Assembly: GCA_964616275.1 (NCBI GenBank)
Contig: CAZTUL010000075.1
Location: 1-9,554, forward strand
Length of the DNA: 9,554 nt
Reading direction: 5' to 3'
Source of the DNA: CAYZJV01 sp964616275
Lineage (GTDB): Bacteria; Spirochaetota; Spirochaetia; Sphaerochaetales; Sphaerochaetaceae
The position numbers and the translations under genes were made by a program. Below are positions 1-6,122 of the stretch, piece by piece (the stretch's first letter is position 1; every line of letters starts with the position of its first letter). The notes below the pieces were generated by a model, which had not been told where the DNA came from, did no database searches, and saw nothing but the letters and a program-made list of their open reading frames with translations.

Positions 1-435
1 TCTCATGATGAGTTAGATGAATCGGCACAGGATTTACTGTGTATCAACCTGGAGATGAATAATGGATCACGGGCAGTCGGTGAAATTTACGTAAACGCTA
101 GATACGGGTATGAGGTCGCAGTTGATGTAGTATGCCAGGACGGGGTGGTTTCAACCTCTCCTAGACAAGTAATTTCCATACGACATGAACGAACTCATGG
201 TACGGCAGTTTCAGATGATTTTAAGGACTATTTTCTTGATTCATATGCACGAGAGATATCACAATGGATTACATCATTACAAATGGGTGAATCTTTCACA
301 GGTGCAGATGCATGGGATGGGTATTGTGTCATTGTAGCAACTCAGGCTGCAGGGAAGTCATTAGCCCTTGGGACAAGTGTTCAAGTAAAGACTATAGAGA
401 AACCTGAGTTATACAAAAGAGCTTCACACATATAG
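1..435 (+). CDS. Gfo/Idh/MocA-family dehydrogenase, inositol dehydrogenase-like (C-terminal part, 5' end outside window)
   Basis: The frame is open from base 1 to the TAG at 433-435, giving 144 residues of C-terminal domain; an ATG at 55 is internal, not the start. The family oxidises a ring or sugar hydroxyl with NAD(P) in the cytoplasm. What is visible is the C-terminal substrate/dimer domain: a strand followed by 'ARYGYEVAVDVVCQDG', as in inositol dehydrogenases where the strand before the family's 'YGYDQRVEVFG'-type stretch occurs, then an 'FLDSYAREISQWI' helix and 'DAWDGYCVIVATQAAGKS', the closing motif of the family. The Rossmann domain and the Lys/Asp/His catalytic residues lie outside the window. 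It is followed after 48 bases by a sugar isomerase-like gene and a LacI regulator, so a second cyclitol or sugar operon is likely. An iolG paralogue, a scyllo-inositol dehydrogenase, or another sugar dehydrogenase are all possible; the substrate cannot be read from this part. Confidence 0.85.
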   Translation, partial: SHDELDESAQDLLCINLEMNNGSRAVGEIYVNARYGYEVAVDVVCQDGVVSTSPRQVISIRHERTHGTAVSDDFKDYFLDSYAREISQWITSLQMGESFTGADAWDGYCVIVATQAAGKSLALGTSVQVKTIEKPELYKRASHI

Positions 436-448
436 ATACCGTAGGTAG

Positions 449-456
449 AACCGGTT
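449..456. promoter_or_regulatory. Possible LacI-family operator core (AACCGGTT)
   Basis: AACCGGTT is an 8-base perfect palindrome in the 48-base gap between the dehydrogenase fragment and the isomerase gene. It fits the AAnCGnTT core common in operators of the LacI family. The flanking bases do not extend the dyad well and no convincing -35/-10 pair is visible beside it, so this is a weak candidate for a target of the LacI gene two positions downstream. Confidence 0.25.
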
Positions 457-472
457 TAAAGTGTGAGTTCGT

Positions 473-478
473 AGGAGG
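473..478 (+). promoter_or_regulatory. Ribosome binding site AGGAGG for the isomerase-like gene
   Basis: A perfect AGGAGG ends five bases before the ATG at 484 and fixes that start. Confidence 0.85.
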
Positions 479-483
479 TTAGT

Positions 484-1281
484 ATGCTAACTTTTTCTGC
501 AAATATTGAAATGTTTGCTCCGCCGATTGATTTTTACGATCGTTTCGCAGCCGCTCACCAAGTAGGTTTTTCTCATGTTGAATTCTGGTCATGGGAACAG
601 AAGGATTTGTCCAGGGTTGCCTCAATCTGCAAAGACCTTTCCTTGGGAATTAGCTCAATAAGTGGAGATGGTTCTGAATTTTCGCTTTGTGATGATCGAC
701 ATCAGAAATCATACATTGAGTATGCTCGGGCATCTATTGAGGCAGCTCACAAAATTGGGTGCAAGACGCTGGTGATTCACTCGAATGCTCTTGATTCACA
801 AGGCCAGGTAGTTGATTCCTATGCCGATGTTCCACCTTTTAGACTATATCTCAATATGCTGAGAACGTTAGAACTGCTTGTACCTTATGCTGAGCAGGAA
901 GGTGTAACTTTTGTGCTTGAACCATTAAATATTCATGTTGATCATCGTGGAAATGCGTTAAATACCATTTCACAGGCAGCCCATATTATTGAGAGTGTAG
1001 GGTCTCCACGAATACAGATTTTGTACGATATGTATCACATGCAAATTGAACAGGGAAATCTGATCCAGACATTCAGACAGTATCAGCAACACATCGGTCT
1101 GATTCATATTGCCGATAATCCAGGAAGACATGAACCGGGAACCGGCGAAATTAACTATGCAACAATATGTAAAGCTCTGGCCATTGAAAAGTACAAAGGT
1201 GTGGTTGCATTCGAACTTTCTCCTGAAACTACGTTTGAGGCGGCAGCGGCAGCAGTAATGTCTTTGCACTCAATTGGGTGA
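484..1281 (+). CDS. Hydroxypyruvate isomerase-like TIM-barrel sugar isomerase
   Basis: A complete 265-residue protein of the xylose isomerase-like TIM-barrel (AP endonuclease 2) superfamily, closest by motif to hydroxypyruvate isomerase (Hyi) and 2-oxo-tetronate isomerase (OtnI). Key stretches are 'FVLEPLN' (E146), 'ILYDMYHMQ' (D182, H185), 'HIADNPGRHEPGTGEINY' (H208 to Y225, a hallmark of the Hyi group) and 'VAFELSP' (E244). E146, D182, H208 and E244 are the expected divalent-metal and catalytic positions. The length is close to the usual 255-265 residues and no signal peptide is seen, so it is cytoplasmic. It lies between a dehydrogenase and a LacI regulator, which suggests it isomerises the keto product of that dehydrogenase rather than acting in glyoxylate metabolism. 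Family placement is firm; the true substrate is inferred and could be an inosose, a keto-sugar acid or hydroxypyruvate. Confidence 0.85.
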   Translation: MLTFSANIEMFAPPIDFYDRFAAAHQVGFSHVEFWSWEQKDLSRVASICKDLSLGISSISGDGSEFSLCDDRHQKSYIEYARASIEAAHKIGCKTLVIHSNALDSQGQVVDSYADVPPFRLYLNMLRTLELLVPYAEQEGVTFVLEPLNIHVDHRGNALNTISQAAHIIESVGSPRIQILYDMYHMQIEQGNLIQTFRQYQQHIGLIHIADNPGRHEPGTGEINYATICKALAIEKYKGVVAFELSPETTFEAAAAAVMSLHSIG

Positions 1282-1286
1282 GAACT

Positions 1287-2291
1287 ATGATAAGTATCAA
1301 GGATATTGCCAGACTTGCAGATGTTTCTGTTTCCACTGTTTCGCGAGTTATTAATGGGAAAACATGTGTTGCTGAGGATAAGAGACTTCGTATAGAGCAG
1401 GCGATTAAAGAGACGGGATTCGTTCCAAACCGTGCTGCACGTGATATGGTAATGAAAAATACATCGAAGGTAGGGATTTTTTTGCCTGACACCTTCAACC
1501 AATTCCAACGTCAGCTGTTCTCTGAGATTGCTCATAATTTGGAAGTTTTCGGGTACTATTCAAGCTTTTTCTTTGTTGCTACCGATAAACAAGGTGAACA
1601 GGCATGCTTACAGAAATTAAAAAGTGAACGATTGGATGGTGTAATTCTCTTAAGAGAAATTGAGATTCCAGAATTTCGCACATACCTCCTGCAGAATCAC
1701 ATTCCAACGATACTTGTTACGTTTGAAAACGCTCATTGGGAAGGCGCAACCAGCATTCATATAAGTGAGGAGGAGGCTGCTGCAGCTGCTGTTTCCCATC
1801 TCATTCAGTTGGGACATCAAGAGATTGCGTTGATGGGAGCTAAAAAATTCTCATTCGGAACTCAACGAGAACTCGGTTATAAGCGGGCGTTAGACCATGC
1901 AAGCATACCATATAATCCGGAATTAACTATGTATGTTGATTCGTATAATATTCCACAAGGGAAAATGGGTATGCAAAAGCTGCTTGAACGGAATGTTCCA
2001 TTTACAGCACTTTTTGCTATAACCGATGAATTGGCGTTAGGTGCTATCAGGTTGCTGCAAGATTGTGGATATTCAGTTCCGCAGGATATCTCAGTGATTG
2101 GGTTTGATGATATTGAAATATCTTCGTTCACTATTCCGCGTCTCTCTACCATTCAACAACCATTAAAAGAGATGGGTCGCTTAGCAGTTTCTCTCTTGCA
2201 CGATAAGATAAAGCATGCGGTGCAGGAGCAGAGAAATATCCATCTTCCGTTTGTTTTAATTGAACGTGAGTCGACTGTTTGTCGAAATTAG
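1287..2291 (+). CDS. LacI-family transcriptional regulator (left module)
   Basis: A 334-residue LacI/GalR repressor. The N-terminal helix-turn-helix is 'KDIARLADVSVSTVSRVING' (residues 5-24), followed by a hinge region around 'VPNRAARDMVMKNTSKVGI' (46-64), in which the hinge leucine common in the family is replaced by methionine. The rest is a periplasmic-binding-protein-like effector domain, with 'HLIQLGHQEIALMG', 'FAITDELALGAIRLLQ' and the near-universal 'ISVIGFDDIEIS...P.LSTIQQP'. The start was placed at ATG 1287 because it gives the usual 'M-x-x-IKDIA' beginning and has a GGTGAG purine stretch at the right distance. A GTG at 1278, overlapping the stop of the preceding gene as GTGA, would add three residues. 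Either way it is closely coupled to the isomerase-like gene. The ligand is probably the substrate or a product of the left module; this is inference. Confidence 0.93.
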   Translation: MISIKDIARLADVSVSTVSRVINGKTCVAEDKRLRIEQAIKETGFVPNRAARDMVMKNTSKVGIFLPDTFNQFQRQLFSEIAHNLEVFGYYSSFFFVATDKQGEQACLQKLKSERLDGVILLREIEIPEFRTYLLQNHIPTILVTFENAHWEGATSIHISEEEAAAAAVSHLIQLGHQEIALMGAKKFSFGTQRELGYKRALDHASIPYNPELTMYVDSYNIPQGKMGMQKLLERNVPFTALFAITDELALGAIRLLQDCGYSVPQDISVIGFDDIEISSFTIPRLSTIQQPLKEMGRLAVSLLHDKIKHAVQEQRNIHLPFVLIERESTVCRN

Positions 2292-2313
2292 GTGTGTGCT
2301 GTTTGGCCTTCAA
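2292..2313. other. Convergent intergenic gap between two LacI-family genes
   Basis: Only 22 bases separate the stop codons of the two convergent regulator genes. No GC-rich hairpin with a T run is visible on either strand, so termination is either factor-dependent or occurs inside the opposing gene. Confidence 0.6.
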
Positions 2314-3354
2314 TTATGTAACAGGCTTCAGCTTTGCACCGCAGCTTTCCCGGATAATCAACGTTGGCTGAATTTTAATATCCTTTCCTCGTCTCGTTCT
2401 TTTTGATTCAATCAGTTGCAGCAATCTTTCACAGGCAAGTACAGCAAGCTCTTCTCTTGGTTGGTGTACCGTAGTGAGATGTGGGTGAAAATAGGTACAG
2501 AGCTCTACATCGTCGTACCCCACGAGTGCAATATCTTCGGGAACCCGAATCTGTTTTTGTCTAAGTCCTTCCATAATCCCCAAAGCCATTACATCGGTAT
2601 GCACGCATACTGCAGAGATTGATTCAAATAGGGCTGTATGATTCATGACGAGATCATACCCGGATTGAAATGTTCTATCTCCATAAAGGACTAGGTGTGA
2701 ATCATCGGAAATGCCTGCACTCTCGAGGGCGGCATGGTACCCTCTTCTTCGTTGTTCGTATTCGTCATCGCCGGAGGCAGAAACACAGAGAATGCGCGTA
2801 TGCCCTAGTGAGAGTAGGTGTTCTGTTCCCACATATCCACCTTTAAAATGATCAGCATACACTTGGTTGATTCCCTCCAACTTCTCTGTTTCTTGGTGGA
2901 AGTGGAGAAACACAAACGGAATTCCTGAATTACGAAGAAATTCGAGGGTCTCTGGATGAATCTGGGATCGAACAATTATGAGACCATCAACTTTCCGTCT
3001 TACAATCAGGCGTTTAATGACGTCAGCTCCGGTATAGCGATTTTCCTTAAATGCAATGATGAGGTCCATATCCCGACGCTCGAGGGTTTCTCTCAGCTGG
3101 GTGTGCAAGGAGCCGAAGTAGAGGTTAATGCCGAACTCGAGGTAGTCATCCGGATAGATAATACCAATAGTATGAGTCTTGTTTGTACTTAATCCGCGAG
3201 CATTTGCATTAAATTCGAAGCCCTGTTCTTGGGCTATTTTGCGTATTCGTTCTCGTGTTTCAGGGGATATAAGGGGGCTGTCATTCAGACTTCGAGACAC
3301 GGTGGACTGAGATACACCGGCGAGTAGGGCTATGTCTTTTGTTGTAAGAGCCAT
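2314..3354 (-). CDS. LacI-family regulator, probable repressor of the iol operon
   Basis: A 346-residue LacI/GalR protein: helix-turn-helix 'KDIALLAGVSQSTVSRSLND' (6-25), hinge 'FNANARGLSTNKTHTIGI' (48-65, with the canonical hinge leucine), then the effector domain with 'HLLSLGHTRILCVSASG', 'AVCVHTDVMALGIMEGL' and 'IALVGYDDVELCTYFHPHLTTVHQP'. The start was set at ATG 3354 because it gives 'MALTTKDIA', has AGGTGG about seven bases upstream, and leaves the promoter intact; a longer reading from TTG 3414 would place the extra 20 codons across a TTGACA -35 box. It is divergent from the iolG-I-B-D-E operon and shares with it a 274-base control region holding palindromes near both predicted start points. 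It therefore most likely represses itself and the operon until an inositol intermediate binds. In Bacillus the iol repressor IolR is of the DeoR family, so a LacI-type regulator here is a different solution. The effector is not known. Confidence 0.92.
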   Translation of the reverse strand: MALTTKDIALLAGVSQSTVSRSLNDSPLISPETRERIRKIAQEQGFEFNANARGLSTNKTHTIGIIYPDDYLEFGINLYFGSLHTQLRETLERRDMDLIIAFKENRYTGADVIKRLIVRRKVDGLIIVRSQIHPETLEFLRNSGIPFVFLHFHQETEKLEGINQVYADHFKGGYVGTEHLLSLGHTRILCVSASGDDEYEQRRRGYHAALESAGISDDSHLVLYGDRTFQSGYDLVMNHTALFESISAVCVHTDVMALGIMEGLRQKQIRVPEDIALVGYDDVELCTYFHPHLTTVHQPREELAVLACERLLQLIESKRTRRGKDIKIQPTLIIRESCGAKLKPVT

Positions 3355-3360
3355 CGACTT

Positions 3361-3366
3361 CCACCT
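3361..3366 (-). promoter_or_regulatory. Ribosome binding site AGGTGG for the minus-strand LacI gene
   Basis: On the minus strand AGGTGG lies six bases before the ATG at 3354. It supports that start over the upstream TTG at 3414. Confidence 0.75.
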
Positions 3367-3368
3367 AT

Positions 3369-3382
3369 TGCATACGTATGCA
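3369..3382. promoter_or_regulatory. Perfect 14-base palindrome, probable LacI operator (regulator side)
   Basis: TGCATACGTATGCA is identical to its reverse complement and has the central CG typical of LacI-family operators. It sits just downstream of the predicted minus-strand -10 box, over the expected transcription start of the regulator gene, where a bound repressor would block it. Its right half and flank, CGTATGCATA, recurs at 3504-3513 near the iol promoter. Confidence 0.7.
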
Positions 3383-3385
3383 TAT

Positions 3386-3414
3386 ATCGTAATTGCTGAA
3401 ATCACATTTGTCAA
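3386..3414 (-). promoter_or_regulatory. Predicted promoter of the minus-strand LacI gene
   Basis: Read on the minus strand, TTGACA (3414-3409) is a perfect -35 box, followed after exactly 17 bases by TACGAT (3391-3386), which matches TATAAT at four of six positions. The start point would fall near 3379, within the 14-base palindrome, and about 25 bases before the gene's start codon. Confidence 0.6.
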
Positions 3415-3459
3415 TCAGTAAATAGCATAGTTAAATATCGGTAATCCACAATATAATTC

Positions 3460-3488
3460 TTTACAGAAGGGTGTTTTTCGTGTAGTAT
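3460..3488 (+). promoter_or_regulatory. Predicted promoter of the iol operon
   Basis: TTTACA at 3460-3465 (five of six to TTGACA) is followed after 17 bases by TAGTAT at 3483-3488 (four of six to TATAAT). The predicted start is near 3495, on the imperfect operator. This leaves an untranslated leader of about 134 bases before iolG. Confidence 0.5.
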
Positions 3489-3494
3489 ATGTAG

Positions 3495-3514
3495 CTATGA
3501 AACCGTATGCATAG
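3495..3514. promoter_or_regulatory. Imperfect palindrome, probable LacI operator (iol side)
   Basis: The site CTATGAAACCGTATGCATAG has outer arms CTATG/CATAG that pair exactly and a central CG. Its right half, CGTATGCATA (3504-3513), is identical over ten bases to the right half and flank of the perfect palindrome at 3369-3382. It covers the predicted start point of the iol transcript. The centres of the two sites are 129 bases apart, a distance that would allow looping. Confidence 0.6.
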
Positions 3515-3528
3515 AGATGATAATCGCG

Positions 3529-3536
3529 TGCATGCA
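3529..3536. promoter_or_regulatory. Possible third, weaker operator-like site (TGCATGCA)
   Basis: TGCATGCA is a perfect 8-base palindrome 28 bases downstream of the centre of the iol-side operator. It shares the TGCA ends of the 14-base palindrome but lacks the central CG. It could be an auxiliary site or chance. Confidence 0.25.
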
Positions 3537-3540
3537 TGGG

Positions 3541-3566
3541 GGTAGTGTATCTACCAGAAAATCTGG
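3541..3566 (+). other. Two overlapping small hairpins in the iol leader
   Basis: GGTAG (3541-3545) can pair with CTACC (3551-3555), and CCAGA (3554-3558) can pair with TCTGG (3562-3566). The two share bases 3554-3555, so they could not fully form together. No T run follows and the stems are only five base pairs, so this is noted as possible leader structure without an assigned role. Confidence 0.25.
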
Positions 3567-3615
3567 ATATATAGGTCAAGAAGGGGCGTCAGGAAGTCTC
3601 TTTTTACTGACTTAT

Positions 3616-3622
3616 GGAGGGG
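3616..3622 (+). promoter_or_regulatory. Ribosome binding site GGAGGGG for iolG
   Basis: GGAGGGG ends six bases before ATG 3629 and decides that start. The in-frame ATG at 3614 overlaps this site and has no comparable purine stretch at the right distance. Confidence 0.8.
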
Positions 3623-3628
3623 AAAGTG

Positions 3629-4441
3629 ATGGATAAAATCCAAGTTGGCATCATTGGAGCTGGGCGAATTGCCTATGTGCATGCACATAATATTGTGAGA
3701 AATATTCCTTTTGCTGATGTGAAAGGTGTTTCGGATCCTTATTTGACCGAAAAGGCGAAAGCATGGATTTCCGAATTAGGCATTACGAATATTTATGACA
3801 ACTACCAGGCCTTATTACAGGATGATGAAATTCAGGCAATTATTATCTGTTCGCCGACTGACACTCATGCACAATTGATTCGTGAATCGGTACAAGCAGG
3901 TAAGGATGTTTTTTGTGAGAAACCCATGGACTTGAATTCAAGTGAGATCAAAAAGACTCTCGAAGTAGTAAAAGCCTCAGGTAAAAAGGTTCAGGTAGGT
4001 TTTAATCGACGTTTTGATCATAATTTTGCTGCATTGCGTGAAGCTGTAGTAACCAAAAAAATTGGTGATTTACACCTCGTCCGGATTACTTCTCGAGATC
4101 CATCTCCACCACCAGTGAGTTATGTAAAATCTTCCGGTGGTCTGTTCAAAGACATGACTATTCATGATTTTGATATGGTNNNNNNNNNNNNNNNNNNNNN
4201 NNNNNNNNNNNNNNNNNNNNNNNNNNNNNNNNNNNNNNNNNNNNNNNNNNNNNNNNNNNNNNNNNNNNNNNNNNNNNNNTATAATGATGCTTTTACCGCA
4301 GAAATGAAGGCTTTCCTTGAAGCTGTACGCGATGATGTTGATGTACCTGTTGGTGCTGTTGATGGGCTTAATTCTGTGCTGATTGCTGAGGCGGCTTTGA
4401 AATCATTGCAGACCGGCAAGAGCGTAAAAGTAGCTTACTAA
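3629..4441 (+). CDS. iolG: Inositol 2-dehydrogenase (IolG), interrupted by an assembly gap
   Basis: This Gfo/Idh/MocA enzyme would oxidise myo-inositol to 2-keto-myo-inositol (scyllo-inosose) with NAD+, the first step of the pathway. The Rossmann motif is 'VGIIGAGRIA' (residues 6-15), followed by 'CEKPM' with K98 and 'GLFKDMTIHDFDM' with D175 and H179. These correspond to the Lys/Asp/His catalytic triad of the family, all present before the gap. After the gap the last 53 residues, from 'YNDAFTAEMKAFLEAV' to 'DGLNSVLIAEAALKSLQTG', are the usual C-terminal helix and closing motif, in the same frame as the first part. The 100 N stand for an unknown length. Visible residues total about 236, whereas the family usually has about 330-345, so roughly 300 bases are probably missing. 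It is first in the operon, directly behind a regulated promoter. iolG is inferred from operon context plus family; a related cyclitol dehydrogenase is the alternative. Confidence 0.88.
   Translation: MDKIQVGIIGAGRIAYVHAHNIVRNIPFADVKGVSDPYLTEKAKAWISELGITNIYDNYQALLQDDEIQAIIICSPTDTHAQLIRESVQAGKDVFCEKPMDLNSSEIKKTLEVVKASGKKVQVGFNRRFDHNFAALREAVVTKKIGDLHLVRITSRDPSPPPVSYVKSSGGLFKDMTIHDFDMXXXXXXXXXXXXXXXXXXXXXXXXXXXXXXXXXXYNDAFTAEMKAFLEAVRDDVDVPVGAVDGLNSVLIAEAALKSLQTGKSVKVAY
4180..4279. other. Assembly gap (100 N) inside iolG
   Basis: An unbroken run of exactly 100 N, the conventional placeholder for a scaffold gap of unknown size. It lies between the catalytic 'DMTIHDFDM' segment and the C-terminal helix of the dehydrogenase. 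The coding frame is the same on both sides. Confidence 0.98.
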
Positions 4442-4456
4442 GAGGAGCTGAAAACT

Positions 4457-5266
4457 ATGAAGACTGCACTAAACCGTATTACCATGCCTCAGGTGCCTTT
4501 GCGAGTGTTTCTTGAGGCTGCTAAAACAATGGGATTTGATGCTGTTGAGGTGCGTAATGACCTTGCCGGCGGTACTATACTCGATTCTGTGCAACCACAA
4601 GATGTTCGTGAAATTTGTGAAGAAGTGGGTATAGATATCATTACTATCAATGCATTGCAGAGATTTAATGACCGTGAAGAGTTTCTAGATGCTCGTGTGC
4701 AGGAGTTTCGTCAGTTAACTGATATTGCCCGCGATGCAGGAATTACTGCGGTGGTGCTCTGTCCTGTTAATGATTTGGATGAATCGCGATCCTATGATGA
4801 GCGTATGGCAGATACAGTGCGGGCATTGCAAGTGTATGGTCCTGTGTGTAGAAAATCTGGTGTGCTCGCATACTTGGAGCCCTTAGGTTTTCCACAGTGC
4901 AGTCTTCGGTTTAAAAAGGATGCTGTTGCGGCGATACAGCAGTCTGGATTTGAGGATTGTTTTAAAATTGTTCATGATACTTTTCATCATTACCTTGCCG
5001 ATGAACAAGATATTTTTCCTCAGATGACTGGGCTCATTCATATGTCTGGTGTGTTGGGAGGAAAAGCTCCTTCAGCAATAACCGATGATGATCGAGTATT
5101 GGTAACTGAGGGTGATGTTATGGCAAATAGAGAACAGATAGACGCACTTCGTGCTGCAGGGTATGATGGGTACTGTGCCTTTGAGTGTTTTTCACCTGAG
5201 GTGCAAAAGTTAGATGCAGCTGAACTTGCAGAGGGGATTCACCAGAGCTTGTCGCTGTTGTTCTAA
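4457..5266 (+). CDS. iolI: IolI-like inosose isomerase
   Basis: A 269-residue TIM-barrel protein that follows the layout of Bacillus IolI, which interconverts 2-keto-myo-inositol and 1-keto-D-chiro-inositol and so links D-chiro-inositol to the pathway. Matching stretches are 'INALQRFNDREEF' (64-76), 'AYLEPLGFPQCSLRF' (138-152), 'KIVHDTFHHYL' (170-180), 'LIHMSGV' (193-199), 'ITDDDRVLVTEGD' (208-220) and 'AFECFSPEVQKLDAAE' (241-256). E141, D174, H195 and E243 sit at the expected metal-binding positions. It starts 15 bases after iolG with GAGGAG just downstream of the iolG stop, and 27 bases separate it from iolB. Being the second gene of the operon supports a role on inososes. The remaining doubt is whether it is strictly IolI or a sister isomerase of the same fold. 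Confidence 0.85.
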   Translation: MKTALNRITMPQVPLRVFLEAAKTMGFDAVEVRNDLAGGTILDSVQPQDVREICEEVGIDIITINALQRFNDREEFLDARVQEFRQLTDIARDAGITAVVLCPVNDLDESRSYDERMADTVRALQVYGPVCRKSGVLAYLEPLGFPQCSLRFKKDAVAAIQQSGFEDCFKIVHDTFHHYLADEQDIFPQMTGLIHMSGVLGGKAPSAITDDDRVLVTEGDVMANREQIDALRAAGYDGYCAFECFSPEVQKLDAAELAEGIHQSLSLLF

Positions 5267-5273
5267 CGAAAAA

Positions 5274-5288
5274 AGGAGAGGAGAAGAG
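5274..5288 (+). promoter_or_regulatory. Purine-rich double ribosome binding site before iolB
   Basis: Within a purine-only stretch (5268-5288), GGAG (5275-5278) and AGGAG (5279-5283) occur in tandem, the second ending ten bases before ATG 5294. The spacing is slightly long, but no better start codon is present. Confidence 0.55.
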
Positions 5289-5293
5289 CCGTA

Positions 5294-6100
5294 ATGATTT
5301 TGAAAAAAGAGACGGATTTTAGAAAAGGTTATCATCCAATAACAGAACTGAATGGCAAACATAGTGAAATGCTTCTGGACTTTGGAATTCTCACCTTGCA
5401 CAAGGGAGATGAGTGGTCATGTGATCTCAATCTGGAACGTGCATGGTTGCTTATAAAAGGCTCTGTAGAGTTTGTGTGGGAAGGAAAGCGTCAAAATGCA
5501 AAACGGTTCTCATGTTTTGATGAATCACCGTCAGTACTACATGTTCCGGCACGAGTTTCCGTCACTATTAAGGCGATTGAAGATAGCGAACTTTGTGTGG
5601 AAAGGTCTGTGAACGAGAAGTCTTTTGCTTCTACGTATTATAGTCCATCAGATATCCGTAGCGATGTTTTTGGTGCCGGGGTTCTTAATGAGGCCTCAAT
5701 ACGGACTGTGCGAACCGTGTTTGATGGGGAAATAGCTCCTGAATCAAATATGGTTCTCGGTGAGGTAATCAATCATCCAGGAAAATGGTCCAGTTATCCA
5801 CCTCATGATCATCCGCACCCTGAAATTTATCACTATAGATTTTTCCCGAAACAGGGGTTTGGCGTATCATTACTCGATGAAAATCCGTACCTTGTAAAAG
5901 ATGGTGATAGTTCGCTCATTTTTCCCGATAAGACACATTCCCAGGTTGCTGGGGCGGGATATGCAATGTATTATATCTGGATGATACCACATCTTCCGAA
6001 TGACCGCTGGCTTCCTACGACTCGTTATTTCCGAAAGGAGCACACATGGATGCTCGAAAAAGATGTGAAAATCTGGCCAGAATTACCGTATTCCGAGTGA
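5294..6100 (+). CDS. iolB: 5-deoxy-glucuronate isomerase IolB
   Basis: IolB converts 5-deoxy-D-glucuronate, the product of IolD, to 5-dehydro-2-deoxy-D-gluconate (2-deoxy-5-keto-D-gluconate). The 268-residue length is close to Bacillus IolB (271). The protein is a two-cupin fold. The diagnostic stretch begins 'LGEVINHPGKWSSYPPHDH' (155-173) and continues with 'PEIYHYRFFPKQGFG'. H171, H173, E177 and H215 ('DKTHSQ') form the metal site of the second cupin. 'VLGEV..PGKWSSYPPH' is practically a signature of this family. The C-terminus 'WLPTTRYFRKEHTWM' is also consistent. It lies 22 bases before iolD in the same operon. No targeting signal is seen, so it is cytoplasmic. The call is secure. Confidence 0.95.
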   Translation: MILKKETDFRKGYHPITELNGKHSEMLLDFGILTLHKGDEWSCDLNLERAWLLIKGSVEFVWEGKRQNAKRFSCFDESPSVLHVPARVSVTIKAIEDSELCVERSVNEKSFASTYYSPSDIRSDVFGAGVLNEASIRTVRTVFDGEIAPESNMVLGEVINHPGKWSSYPPHDHPHPEIYHYRFFPKQGFGVSLLDENPYLVKDGDSSLIFPDKTHSQVAGAGYAMYYIWMIPHLPNDRWLPTTRYFRKEHTWMLEKDVKIWPELPYSE

Positions 6101-6105
6101 TCGAT

Positions 6106-6113
6106 AAAGGAGG
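6106..6113 (+). promoter_or_regulatory. Ribosome binding site AAAGGAGG for iolD
   Basis: A near-perfect anti-16S match ending nine bases before ATG 6123. It fixes the start of iolD, and the ATG at 6114 next to it is followed at once by TAA. Confidence 0.8.
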
Positions 6114-6122
6114 ATGTAAGTT

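Noticed and set aside
55..435. A short independent 126-residue gene starting at ATG 55
   Set aside because: The same frame is open to base 1 and the upstream residues continue the dehydrogenase C-terminal domain, so it is an internal methionine of a truncated gene.
1155..1535. Minus-strand open frames over the isomerase and LacI genes, and similar ones over iolD and iolE
   Set aside because: They are shadows of well-supported genes on the other strand, with no family resemblance and no ribosome binding sites.
2299..2324. CTGTT/AACAG inverted repeat between the convergent LacI genes as a bidirectional terminator
   Set aside because: Only five base pairs with a 16-base loop, no GC-rich stem and no T runs.
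3355..3414. A 20-residue N-terminal extension of the minus-strand LacI protein from TTG 3414
   Set aside because: It would begin inside the TTGACA -35 box and run through the operator. ATG 3354 has a good ribosome binding site and the normal family N-terminus.
3386..3414. A Crp-like half-site (TGTGA on the minus strand) in the regulator promoter
   Set aside because: Only one half is present and the matching second half is missing.
3614..3628. ATG 3614 as the start of iolG
   Set aside because: It overlaps the GGAGGGG ribosome binding site. ATG 3629 has the correct spacing and gives the usual short lead into the Rossmann motif.
3532..3636. A 34-codon ORF in the iol leader that overlaps the iolG start by eight bases
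   Set aside because: It resembles the leader ORF before the IclR gene in layout, but no ribosome binding site precedes ATG 3532 and the peptide has no recognisable features; most likely chance.
6114..6119. ATG-TAA minimal start-stop before iolD
   Set aside because: It arises from the end of the AAAGGAGG site and has no ribosome binding site of its own at the right distance; considered chance.
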